A stretch of DNA of 7,267 bases from JBBKWX01 sp037969175 (GCA_037969175.1 JBBKWX010000144.1:1-7267); one strand, 5' to 3'; shown: positions 1 to 6,034, counted from the first letter of the stretch. Numbers and translations are program-made. Notes: generated by a model from the sequence alone, not told the origin.

Positions 1-308
1 TTGAATTCAGCCACTTGTTTGATACACTCACGTATATAATATTCATGACTTAATGAATCTTCAGCATTTAAGGTTGAGATCAAGATTCCATCTATCTCCA
101 TGAGGTCTATTAAGCTTTGCTTACCATAATAGACTCCTTCTACCTCATACGTAAAATCCCTCTTTTCATTGTTCTGAACATAAGTCAGGAAAATGATCCC
201 GAAGACTCCCAAGAGTAACTGGAAGAATATTACAAATGACAATAGTACAAGGATCTTCTTATGTACTTTTAGATGAGAGAACCAACGAATTGCAAGCGAC
301 TTTTTCAT
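1..308 (-). CDS. N-terminal fragment of a membrane-anchored probable sensor protein
   Basis: This reading frame starts at an ATG at 308-306 and runs off the left edge of the window, giving 102 residues without a stop. A basic stretch (HLKVHKK, residues 12-18) is followed by one strong hydrophobic segment at about 19-43, then a polar region rich in acidic and helix-forming residues. A short basic leader, one membrane helix ending in LLGVFGIIFL and a helical outer region is how many chemotaxis receptors and sensor histidine kinases of the four-helix-bundle type begin. I infer a transmembrane sensor. No signalling domain is visible because the rest lies outside the window, so other membrane-anchored proteins remain possible. 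No clear TAnnTTTG promoter box was found upstream on the minus strand. Confidence 0.6.
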   Translation of the reverse strand, partial: MKKSLAIRWFSHLKVHKKILVLLSFVIFFQLLLGVFGIIFLTYVQNNEKRDFTYEVEGVYYGKQSLIDLMEIDGILISTLNAEDSLSHEYYIRECIKQVAEF

Positions 309-720
309 GTTTAAGGTTTTTGTTGCTGCAAGTGTAACGCGGTTTATCGCGCACTGCTCCTGACTTTTTGAGATTATCTTACATTATGCCCATTTGCAAC
401 AAATTCATGTATTCTGATCTGTTTTCTGCTATCTGATATAGTATAATTACCAGAGAATAAATAGGGTAGGATTAATTCAACTCTGGAATCGTGTTGTTTG
501 CTTTGTAATATTCTCAGTCAATAATTCACGTTTTCTCATAAATAAGCTGTTCAAGTATGCCGGATTTACATTTTTTATGTAAGATGCGATGTTCATGGAT
601 GACGGTAAGTCTCTATTGTATTGATTATTTTCTTGGTTTGAAGTGATTCTCAAAAAAAGCAAACTGTAACATGTATAAAAACAGCTTGGTAAGCAATTGT
701 TTTTATTTTATGACAAATGA

Positions 721-747
721 ATGTTGTAACATTAAATGTTATAACAT
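721..747. promoter_or_regulatory. 27-base near-perfect palindrome, probable operator of the yceI-marR unit
   Basis: The left arm ATGTTGTAACATT (721-733) and right arm AATGTTATAACAT (735-747) pair around a central A at 734, with 12 of 13 positions complementary (726 against 742 is the mismatch). Each arm region also contains its own palindrome: ATGTTGTAACAT (721-732, one mismatched pair) and ATGTTATAACAT (736-747, perfect), with centres 15 bases apart. AT-rich palindromes that overlap a promoter are typical MarR-family operators, and a MarR gene lies just downstream of the YceI gene. That MarR binds here is inferred. Confidence 0.7.
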
Positions 748-754
748 ATATTTG
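724..754 (+). promoter_or_regulatory. Bacteroidota-type promoter of the YceI-family gene
   Basis: TATATTTG at 747-754 fits the -7 consensus TAnnTTTG, and TTG at 724-726 fits the -33 box, with a 20-base spacer. Transcription would begin near 759-761, leaving a leader of about 80 bases before the ATG at 841. The -33 box lies inside the left arm of the palindrome and the -7 box touches the end of its right arm, so a bound repressor would block both. Confidence 0.6.
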
Positions 755-840
755 CATTGTTGAATAAGGTAAAGGGCTATACATATATGCTAACATTCAA
801 TTTTGATTAATATTAAAAACCAACAATAAAAATTAGTACT

Positions 841-1428
841 ATGAAAAAAGCAATTTTAAGTTTAGCGGCAGCAGCATTGATCGCCGGTCCTTCAATGGCT
901 CAGGATGCATGGAGTTTAGATAAGTCACATAGTGGTTTGCAATTCAATGTTACACATATGATGCTGTCAGAAGTATCAGGTACATTCAATGATTTTGACA
1001 TCGTAGCTGCATCATCAAAAGCAGATCATTCGGATCTGGTTGTGACATTTACAGCAAAGACTGCATCAGTTAATACGAATAATGAGAAACGTGATGGCCA
1101 TCTTAAAAGCGATGATTTCTTTAACTCTGAAGCTTATCCTGATATGGTATTTAAAAGTTCATCAGTAAAAGTTCTAAAAGATGGAAAAATGATTGTAATG
1201 GGTGACCTTACAATTCGTGATAAAACGAAACCTGTAAGTATTGCAGTGGTAAATAACGGAACTATTAAAGATCCTTATGGAATGACTAGAACTGCTTTCA
1301 AAGCAACTGCAACAATAAACCGTTTTGATTATGACCTCAAGTGGAATAGTCTGATGGAAGGCGGAGGTGCTGTAGTTGGAAAAGATATTGTTGTCAATTT
1401 CAATGGAGAATTTGTAAGAAAAAAATAA
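841..1428 (+). CDS. YceI-family periplasmic lipid-binding protein
   Basis: This is a 195-residue secreted protein. The N-terminus is a classic signal peptide: MKK, a hydrophobic core rich in Ala and Leu, then a probable cleavage site after SMA (residue 20) before QDAWSLD. The mature part (about 175 residues) has the YceI hallmarks: W-x-x-D-x-x-H-S near the start, F-N-V-T-H-M-M-L-S-E-V-S-G-T-F, an R-D-G-H-L-K-S-D-D-F-F segment, the G-D-L-T-I-R-D-K-T-K-P-V strand and a G-K-D-I-V-V-N-F final strand. YceI proteins are lipocalin-like barrels that bind polyisoprenoids or other amphiphiles. The ligand and role here are unknown; links to stress or respiratory quinone handling are only family-level knowledge. 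The start is fixed by the signal peptide, and there is no Shine-Dalgarno site, only an A/T-rich leader. The marR gene follows after 53 bases, and a palindrome over the promoter suggests repression by that regulator. Confidence 0.93.
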   Translation: MKKAILSLAAAALIAGPSMAQDAWSLDKSHSGLQFNVTHMMLSEVSGTFNDFDIVAASSKADHSDLVVTFTAKTASVNTNNEKRDGHLKSDDFFNSEAYPDMVFKSSSVKVLKDGKMIVMGDLTIRDKTKPVSIAVVNNGTIKDPYGMTRTAFKATATINRFDYDLKWNSLMEGGGAVVGKDIVVNFNGEFVRKK

Positions 1429-1439
1429 TTTTCATGGTT

Positions 1440-1471
1440 TAAGTAGCTGGCAATATAAAGCCGGCTACTTA
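1440..1471. terminator. Hairpin between the YceI and marR genes
   Basis: TAAGTAGCTGGC (1440-1451) and GCCGGCTACTTA (1460-1471) form a 12-pair stem with one wobble position around an 8-base loop, starting 12 bases after the YceI stop. No run of T follows on the plus strand (ATATTTGTATT instead), so it is not a canonical intrinsic terminator. It could weaken read-through into marR or protect the 3' end of the YceI message. The stem also overlaps the proposed marR promoter. Confidence 0.45.
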
Positions 1472-1477
1472 TATTTG
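1447..1477 (+). promoter_or_regulatory. Possible separate promoter of marR, predicted leaderless
   Basis: TATATTTG at 1470-1477 is a full match to TAnnTTTG and identical to the -7 box of the YceI promoter. The -33 region is weak: CTG at 1447-1449 with a 20-base spacer, one base off TTG. The -7 box ends four bases before the ATG at 1482, so transcription would begin at or next to the start codon. If real, marR has its own leaderless transcript besides any read-through from the YceI promoter. Confidence 0.4.
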
Positions 1478-1481
1478 TATT

Positions 1482-1934
1482 ATGGAACTGGAAAAAATCA
1501 TACATCAAAGTAAGTTCAGGAACGTTGCACATAAAGCTGCTGTGAACCTTATTTACACCAATAATTGGATCTCTCAATTACAACAGGATTTCCTTAAGCC
1601 ATATAACCTCACAAGTCAACAATTTAATATTCTCAGAATTCTCCGCGGGCAACATCCGGCTCCGGTCAATATTAAGATTATCCGTGAAAGGATGTTGGAT
1701 AAAATGTCGGATGCCAGTAGGATAGTTGAGAAGTTGAGATTGAAAGGTTTGCTCGAGCGTACAATTTGCGAAAAAGACAGAAGAAGTGTTGATGTCACAA
1801 TTACCAAAGCAGGACTAGCTTTGCTTAAAAAGACAGATTCGTATGATCCCAAGTTTGATGAATGTTTAAATAATCTTTCCGAAAAGGAATTGGATCAGTT
1901 AAATTATTTGTTGGATAAGCTTCGTAAAGATTGA
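1482..1934 (+). CDS. MarR-family winged helix-turn-helix regulator
   Basis: This 150-residue protein has typical MarR length. An N-terminal helix pair for dimerisation (about 1-40) leads to LTSQQFNILRILRG (43-56), a form of the first DNA-binding-domain helix I associate with Bacteroidota MarR proteins. The helix-turn-helix follows, with the recognition helix at about 75-88 (MSDASRIVEKLRLKG), then the wing at about 96-107 with the conserved D-x-R (D99, R101) and V-T-I-T. C-terminal helices (about 120-150) complete the dimer interface. The only cysteines are C96 and C129; there is no N-terminal peroxide-sensing cysteine as in OhrR, so a small-molecule ligand is more likely. It lies just downstream of the YceI gene and probably controls it and itself through the 721-747 palindrome. 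Its last 31 bases overlap the 3' end of the convergent glycosyltransferase gene. Confidence 0.93.
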   Translation: MELEKIIHQSKFRNVAHKAAVNLIYTNNWISQLQQDFLKPYNLTSQQFNILRILRGQHPAPVNIKIIRERMLDKMSDASRIVEKLRLKGLLERTICEKDRRSVDVTITKAGLALLKKTDSYDPKFDECLNNLSEKELDQLNYLLDKLRKD

Positions 1935-3364
1935 TCTATTTTAAAGATCTTATAATTATTTTGATTCCATAAAGCAGTACTTATCATCGCTTCCGTTTCA
2001 CAGCTTTTTTTAATTAATTCAGCATCAAACGGACTGCAAACAAAATAGTGTACTCCTCTTTTTTGCATTCGTACCAGGAGTACTTCCAGAGATTCAGTTT
2101 TATCAAGACCAATGCTATTTCTTGATGAAAAATAGGCCATCGTTCGGGGTTTAAAAAACGCAACAGTTTCATCCGGAGGAATGATTTCTTTCACGGCCGA
2201 AAACATTTGTCTTGCATTGCTTTCATAGGGTCCCGGTTCAGAAGAACTGTGCTTACCTTGAACTAGCACAGGATAATAATTCAGCAATATTATTAACCCA
2301 ACAAAACTGCATACCAATCCGGGATTCAACATAAATTTAATTGCGAAGCTTTGAACACCTGATAGAAAGAAGATCAGCAATATGGGAATCACCGGTAGAA
2401 GTAATCTTATGCCATGTCCTTTCATCCCCCAAATCAATAGCAGTGTCAAATACAATATTAAAAAAACAAAGAATGATACCCGATTTTCATCTTTAGTTTT
2501 GATAATTCCCTTAAGAATAAAAAATATGCTTGCAAGTGCAATTGTCCATCCCAGATAAAAGAGACCTTTTCCAAAAAAAGCAAAATAAGTACGACCCAGA
2601 TCAACCGTGTTTGTGATCAAATTTCCCATATTTATTTCCATAGGATAGCCTTCTCCTGAATCAGGAAAAGCAATTAGTAATGCGGCACTTATTATTAAAA
2701 ACGATACAAGTGGTATAGCTGAATTTAACTTGAGAGATTTCCAATTTTGGAAACTATAAACAAGCAAAACAGCTCCAAGAATATATCCGGGAATACGCGT
2801 TCCTGCCGCTATCCCGGCAAATATCCCGGCAAGGATGCCGTATAAGATCTGACGTTGATTCCTCTCTGATTGTTTCCTTAGAAAATATAAACTCAAATAC
2901 AAAAATAAGATGAATGGCAGATCAGACATGATCTCTTGCAGAAACTTTAAAATGAAAGGATTTAATCCAAGTATAGGTATAAGCCATATTGCATATTTTC
3001 TTCCATTATCAGCTAAGCTTAATTTGAAAATGATGAAAAGGGAAAGTGAAAATGCCAAAGCGATCAAGCCCTTTATGAAATAAATATCCATCCCAAATAT
3101 TCCTATTGGAATACATAGCAATAATGGAAATACAGGCGGATAGACACTCGGACCTATGATTGCATTTTCAGGATTGAATATATATCCTGTATCTGCATAA
3201 TTTTTTCCTTCAAGAATATTTTGTGCATGTAAAATGTATTGAGCAAAGTCATCTCCCCAGTCATGATACGAATCCAAAAAACTGAAATAGAATAAGAGCC
3301 CGGCTATGCATAAAGTTAGCGCGAGAATATATTGTGAGCCGGTTCTGTTTTGAACATGGTTCAT
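1904..3364 (-). CDS. GT-C fold membrane glycosyltransferase (ArnT/PMT-like)
   Basis: This 486-residue polytopic protein has about ten or more hydrophobic segments between residues 11 and 365 and a soluble tail at about 370-486. The first outer loop holds D-W-G-D-D-F (35-40), the acidic pair expected of GT-C enzymes that use lipid-linked sugars, and a later loop holds E-x-x-S-D-L-P-F (144-151), a motif common in ArnT/PMT-like families. R-L-L-L-P-V-I-P (320-327) resembles the conserved arginine-proline segment near the last helices. Such enzymes move a sugar from a polyprenyl-phosphate donor to a protein, lipid or polysaccharide on the outer face of the inner membrane. Donor and acceptor cannot be told here. 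The ATG overlaps the stop of the upstream M42 peptidase gene by four bases (ATGA), so the two are probably co-transcribed and translationally coupled. The 3' end overlaps marR in antisense. Confidence 0.82.
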   Translation of the reverse strand: MNHVQNRTGSQYILALTLCIAGLLFYFSFLDSYHDWGDDFAQYILHAQNILEGKNYADTGYIFNPENAIIGPSVYPPVFPLLLCIPIGIFGMDIYFIKGLIALAFSLSLFIIFKLSLADNGRKYAIWLIPILGLNPFILKFLQEIMSDLPFILFLYLSLYFLRKQSERNQRQILYGILAGIFAGIAAGTRIPGYILGAVLLVYSFQNWKSLKLNSAIPLVSFLIISAALLIAFPDSGEGYPMEINMGNLITNTVDLGRTYFAFFGKGLFYLGWTIALASIFFILKGIIKTKDENRVSFFVFLILYLTLLLIWGMKGHGIRLLLPVIPILLIFFLSGVQSFAIKFMLNPGLVCSFVGLIILLNYYPVLVQGKHSSSEPGPYESNARQMFSAVKEIIPPDETVAFFKPRTMAYFSSRNSIGLDKTESLEVLLVRMQKRGVHYFVCSPFDAELIKKSCETEAMISTALWNQNNYKIFKIDQSLRSLSNK

Positions 3365-4374
3365 TTAAATTTATCCTTGATATAACTCAAACAAAGAGAA
3401 ATTGTAGCCTCTATACCTTTGATATGTGTTCTTTCTACTCCATGAGAAGCAGCTACCCCCGGGCCAATTAATGCAACACGATAATCCTTACCAGCTCTTA
3501 AAGCTGCTGAACCATCCGATCCATAATATGGATAAACATCTACCTGATACGGGATCTTGTCTCGATCTGCAAGATTGGTCAGCTTTTTCCGAAACTCATA
3601 GTCATACGGACCTGAACTATCTTTTGCACAAATAGAACAATGAGTTTCTTTTCCTTGCACTGCTTCTCCAACAACTCCCATATCAATGACCAGCAGTTCT
3701 TCTATACTATCAGAATAACCTACCGTCCCTCCATGTCCCACTTCTTCATACGTCGAAAAAAACAATTCAACAGGTAACTCTTTTCTTTCAGATTTTAATT
3801 TTCTAGCCACTTCAAATAATACAAAACAGCCGGCTTTATTATCCATAAATCTCGACTTCACATATCCTGTTTCCAGTTCCTGGTATCTGGGATCAAAACA
3901 AACAATATCACCAACTGAGATCCCGAGTTTTTTCACATCCTCTTCTGAATTCACTTCAGCATCAATTCGCACATGCATATTCTCCGGCTTTCTTTCAGTC
4001 GCTCCTATCTTATTATTTGCATGTGTGGATGGATCATCAAACAAAAAGGTGCCGGTAAGGATCTCTCCTGAATGTGTATGTATCCGTACATATTCGCCTT
4101 CAAAACTATTCCAGGGCCACCCTCCCAATTGTGATACACGCAATGTGCCTTTCGTGTTGATCTTAGAAACTATAGCACCTAATGTATCTGTATGTGCTGC
4201 TAAAGCAAGTGTAGGCGTTGGTCCCAACTTACATCTTACAGCACCCTTTTTAGTATATTCCGGAGAATAACCCAATTCTTCAAGATAGGAATGTATGTAT
4301 GCTGCGGCTTCTTGTGTAAAACCGGTAGGGGAGTCTATGGATACAAGATCTCTGAGATTACTTAAGTCTTTCAT
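3361..4374 (-). CDS. M42-family zinc aminopeptidase (TET/glutamyl aminopeptidase-like)
   Basis: This is a 337-residue cytosolic metallopeptidase of normal M42 length with no signal peptide. The two-metal site can be followed along the chain: A-A-H-T-D (H61, with D63 supporting), the bridging aspartate in S-R-F-M-D-N-K-A-G (D178), T-Y-E-E-V-G-H-G-G with catalytic E210 and ligand E211, D231 in I-D-M-G, and a C-terminal histidine in E-R-T-H (H317, in the place of the usual R-Y-x-H). All expected ligands are present, so it should be active. Family members trim N-terminal residues from peptides and often form hollow dodecamers. Some relatives are annotated as cellulases or deblocking peptidases, so the substrate is open. 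The start ATG at 4374 is preceded by a run of nine A, a leader type usual where Shine-Dalgarno sites are absent. It is first in a two-gene unit with the glycosyltransferase and is divergent from higB. Confidence 0.9.
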   Translation of the reverse strand: MKDLSNLRDLVSIDSPTGFTQEAAAYIHSYLEELGYSPEYTKKGAVRCKLGPTPTLALAAHTDTLGAIVSKINTKGTLRVSQLGGWPWNSFEGEYVRIHTHSGEILTGTFLFDDPSTHANNKIGATERKPENMHVRIDAEVNSEEDVKKLGISVGDIVCFDPRYQELETGYVKSRFMDNKAGCFVLFEVARKLKSERKELPVELFFSTYEEVGHGGTVGYSDSIEELLVIDMGVVGEAVQGKETHCSICAKDSSGPYDYEFRKKLTNLADRDKIPYQVDVYPYYGSDGSAALRAGKDYRVALIGPGVAASHGVERTHIKGIEATISLCLSYIKDKFK

Positions 4375-4487
4375 AATTTTTTTTTGTTGATTTCGGTCTT
4401 GAATGATGTATTTACATTGATTTCATTTCGTAGTCCGAGGGCTAAAAATACAAAATTTCAACACTTATGATCAGGACTCATCTTATT

Positions 4488-4502
4488 TGACATTAAATGT
4501 TA
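4488..4502. promoter_or_regulatory. Second copy of the operator core between the peptidase and higB genes
   Basis: TGACATTAAATGTTA matches the core of the upstream palindrome (TAACATTAAATGTTA at 727-741) at 14 of 15 positions and is itself a 7-1-7 inverted repeat with one mismatched pair. It lies 113 bases upstream of the peptidase ATG and 70 bases upstream of the higB ATG. It could be a second, weaker site for the MarR regulator. It lacks the outer arms, and AT-rich chance similarity cannot be excluded. Confidence 0.3.
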
Positions 4503-4537
4503 GTTGATGTGTCTGAAAGCACATCTGCTATAAAAAG

Positions 4538-4568
4538 TTTGCAAATTGAAAACATTTATTTACTTTTG
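4538..4568 (+). promoter_or_regulatory. Promoter of higBA, predicted leaderless
   Basis: TTTG at 4538-4541, a 19-base spacer and TACTTTTG at 4561-4568 match the Bacteroidota -33 and -7 consensus with no mismatch. The -7 box ends four bases before the higB ATG at 4573, so the predicted transcription start falls on or beside the start codon. Confidence 0.65.
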
Positions 4569-4572
4569 ACGT

Positions 4573-4899
4573 ATGAAAATACTCGTCAAGAGAACGATTC
4601 TATTCTATATCAAGAAATATCCTAGAGCTGAAACTCCACTCTTGATTTGGCATAGCGAATTTTCTAGACATAAATTTAAAAATTACAATCAACTTAAGAA
4701 GATTTATGGAAATGCGAGTATCGTAAATAATGACAGAGTAGTTTTCAATATTAACGGAAATGATTTCCGACTGATTGTTTCAATAAATTTTTTACAAGAA
4801 GCATGTTATGTCATTTGGTTTGGAACCCATAAGGAATATGATAAGATAAATGTTGAAACTCATGCATTTGATACATCAATATTAACCGGCAAAAAATGA
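4573..4899 (+). CDS. higB: HigB-type mRNA interferase toxin
   Basis: This 108-residue protein matches the HigB_toxin family along its whole length. It has an N-terminal K-R-T-I-L-x-F-Y-I-K-K-Y-P-R-A-E helix, a central Y-G-N-A-S-I-V-N-N-D-R-V-V-F-N-I-N-G-N segment (about 45-63) that leads into R-L-I-V-S-I-N-F, and the conserved C-terminal F-G-T-H-K-E-Y-D-K-I (83-92). Toxins of this family have a RelE-like fold and cut mRNA, usually on the ribosome; that activity is family knowledge and not visible in the sequence. The gene precedes its antitoxin, as is usual for hig loci, and overlaps it by four bases (ATGA). No truncation or frameshift is seen, so it should be functional. A consensus promoter sits immediately upstream. 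Confidence 0.92.
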   Translation: MKILVKRTILFYIKKYPRAETPLLIWHSEFSRHKFKNYNQLKKIYGNASIVNNDRVVFNINGNDFRLIVSINFLQEACYVIWFGTHKEYDKINVETHAFDTSILTGKK

Positions 4900-5261
4900 A
4901 GGATATGAACTGGAAAGTTTTAAAAACAAAAAGCGATTACAACAAAGCTTCAATTCGAATGATGGAAATCTTTCATGCAAAAGCGAACACTCATGAAGGT
5001 GATGAGTTAGATCTATTGCTTGTTTTGATAAAAGATTATGATGATAAGCATTATCAATTACCTGAACTTGATGCGCTTGAAGTAATAAAATATAAAATGC
5101 ATGAAAAGGGATTGAAAGCAAAGGATCTGGAACCAATCATTGGAAGTAAGGGACACGTATCTGCAATCCTTTCAGGTAAACGCGAAATCACTTTAAAGAT
5201 GGCACAGAAACTTAAAGATTATTTTAGTATTCCGGCAGAAGTGTTTTTTCACGGTGCTTAA
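4896..5261 (+). CDS. higA: HigA-type antitoxin with C-terminal helix-turn-helix
   Basis: This 121-residue protein has the HigA layout: an N-terminal helical region (W-K-V-L-K-T-K-S-D-Y-N-K-A, about 6-18, then an acidic stretch at about 34-60 with D-E-L-D-L-L and Y-Q-L-P-E-L-D-A) that should contact the toxin, and an XRE-type DNA-binding domain at about 61-115 (I-x-x-K-G-H-V-S-A-I-L-S-G-K-R as turn and recognition helix, then L-x-x-A-Q-K-L-K-D-Y-F). It should neutralise HigB and repress the shared promoter with it. The ATG at 4896 overlaps the higB stop by four bases; a second ATG at 4905 begins M-N-W-K-V-L-K, the usual start of this family, and is equally plausible. Its stop is 41 bases from the stop of the facing antitoxin gene. 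Confidence 0.92.
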   Translation: MKDMNWKVLKTKSDYNKASIRMMEIFHAKANTHEGDELDLLLVLIKDYDDKHYQLPELDALEVIKYKMHEKGLKAKDLEPIIGSKGHVSAILSGKREITLKMAQKLKDYFSIPAEVFFHGA

Positions 5262-5302
5262 TCACCATTTGTTATTAACAAAAATATTCCTTTCCATTTC
5301 TG

Positions 5303-5629
5303 TCAAGCAAGTTTAACAAAATTGTCTTCAAGTTTTACGTTAAAGTTTATCTCTGCTTTTAATGCTTTAAAAACTTTTAGTAAAGTGTCAATTGTTGCGC
5401 TATTGGCGCTACTTTCAAGTTTGGAAATTTGTGCTTTTTGTACACCGACAAGTTGTCCAAGTTCTTCTTGTGTCAGTTGACGTTCTATTCTTGCTGCTTT
5501 TATCATTTTCCCCAAAACGTCCATACCAAGTTCATATTCGTACTCGTCTCGGTCATTTGTTCCAACTTTGCCGATATACTTATCTTTCATCTCGGCAAGC
5601 GAATAAGATTTATTTTTTTTTGTTGCCAT
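5303..5629 (-). CDS. XRE-family antitoxin of the second toxin-antitoxin module
   Basis: This 108-residue protein has a Lys/Ser-rich start (MATKKNKSYS), an acidic linker (about 20-36), and a helix-turn-helix at about 38-92 that reads as a standard XRE domain: I-K-A-A-R-I-E-R-Q-L-T-Q-E-E-L-G-Q-L-V-G-V-Q-K-A-Q-I-S-K-L-E, then T-I-D-T-L-L-K-V-F-K-A-L. A short hydrophobic strand follows (I-N-F-N-V-K-L, 94-100). It begins four bases after the stop of the Gp49-like toxin gene, so the two form one transcript with the toxin first. It should bind the toxin and repress the module's promoter. It belongs to a different antitoxin subfamily from HigA and shows no close similarity to it beyond the general HTH, so cross-neutralisation is not expected. 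Confidence 0.88.
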   Translation of the reverse strand: MATKKNKSYSLAEMKDKYIGKVGTNDRDEYEYELGMDVLGKMIKAARIERQLTQEELGQLVGVQKAQISKLESSANSATIDTLLKVFKALKAEINFNVKLEDNFVKLA

Positions 5630-5633
5630 TTGA

Positions 5634-5975
5634 TTATTTTTTCAGTTTGTTGTTGAAATAGTTTTCTCTGATTTTAACAGCTCTGTTAATTTCGTTTGCA
5701 GGTACTTTGTCCACTTTCTTAATGAAACCATGGGTTGCTAATACCAAAGTATTATTGTTATCAGTTTTGTCCCAAAATGCAAGGACTCTGATTTGCTGAC
5801 CTGCATATTTAGTTCTAAACTCCCAAATATCTTTTTGAAGTTTTTTTAAAAGTTTAGGATTGTTCGTTAGTTCTGCAAGGTCTATATTATATAAGATTTT
5901 TTTGATTGTTTTAAGGTCAAGCTCTGAAATGAACTTATCAGCTTCTTCTAAAAACCTTGTTTCAAAAAACCTCAT
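5634..5975 (-). CDS. RelE/Gp49-like (DUF891) toxin
   Basis: This 113-residue protein starts with ATG at 5975-5973. The same frame also has a TTG two codons further upstream (5981), but the ATG gives the expected family start M-R-F-F-E-T-R-F. The central K-L-Q-K-D-I-W-E-F-R-T-K-Y-A-G-Q-Q-I-R-V segment (45-64), the L-V-L-A-T-H-G-F-I-K-K strand and loop (77-87) and the K-V-P-x-x-E-I-x-R-A motif (90-99) are the signature of the phage Gp49-like family of RelE/ParE-superfamily toxins. Members pair with XRE antitoxins, as here, and are thought to be ribosome-dependent ribonucleases. Acting as a toxin in this organism is inferred. The stop is four bases from the antitoxin ATG. No internal damage is seen. 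Confidence 0.9.
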   Translation of the reverse strand: MRFFETRFLEEADKFISELDLKTIKKILYNIDLAELTNNPKLLKKLQKDIWEFRTKYAGQQIRVLAFWDKTDNNNTLVLATHGFIKKVDKVPANEINRAVKIRENYFNNKLKK

Positions 5976-6000
5976 TTGCAATAAGCACAGTTAATACTAA

Positions 6001-6034
6001 CAAAGATAATAAAAGTTTCTAAATATGGAAACAA
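6001..6034 (-). promoter_or_regulatory. Probable promoter of the second toxin-antitoxin module
   Basis: On the minus strand, TATCTTTG (6008-6001) is a full TAnnTTTG match about 25 bases upstream of the toxin ATG, giving a leader of roughly 20 bases. The best -33 candidate, TTG at 6034-6032, has a 23-base spacer, longer than the usual 19-21, so that box is weak. Confidence 0.45.

Larger units (their letters stand above)
309..840. other. 532-base intergenic region between divergent genes
   Basis: This gap separates the minus-strand gene that starts at 308 from the YceI-family gene that starts at 841. It holds the operator-like palindrome and promoter at 721-754, listed separately. A small GC hairpin (CGCG, loop GTTTAT, CGCG) lies around 337-351 in an otherwise AT-rich stretch. 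An 8-base inverted repeat (TTTGTTGC at 319-326, GCAACAAA at 396-403) is too widely spaced to interpret. A 61-codon minus frame at 477-662 is not supported as a gene. I see no RNA gene here. Confidence 0.6.

Noticed and set aside
477..662. 61-codon minus-strand frame with a faint resemblance to a Crp-type helix-turn-helix (IASYI...NPAYLNSLF)
   Set aside because: It is very short, has no supporting sequence upstream in any frame and no promoter box, and the resemblance covers only about 20 residues. Chance is the simpler reading.
3426..4270. Plus-strand frames inside the M42 peptidase gene
   Set aside because: They lie opposite a complete gene with all its catalytic residues and show no recognisable protein features of their own.
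4432..4439. The word AGTCCGAG occurs both here and at 6449-6456, flanking the toxin-antitoxin region, as a possible direct-repeat attachment site
   Set aside because: Eight bases is short, the flanking bases do not match further, and there is no integrase or tRNA nearby.
5268..5282. Possible bidirectional terminator TTTGTT-ATT-AACAAA between the two antitoxin genes
   Set aside because: The stem has only six pairs, one of them GC, and no T-run longer than a few bases follows. It is too weak to list as a terminator.
5976..5981. TTG start two codons upstream of the Gp49-like toxin ATG
   Set aside because: The ATG at 5975 gives the normal family N-terminus, and a TTG start is not needed.
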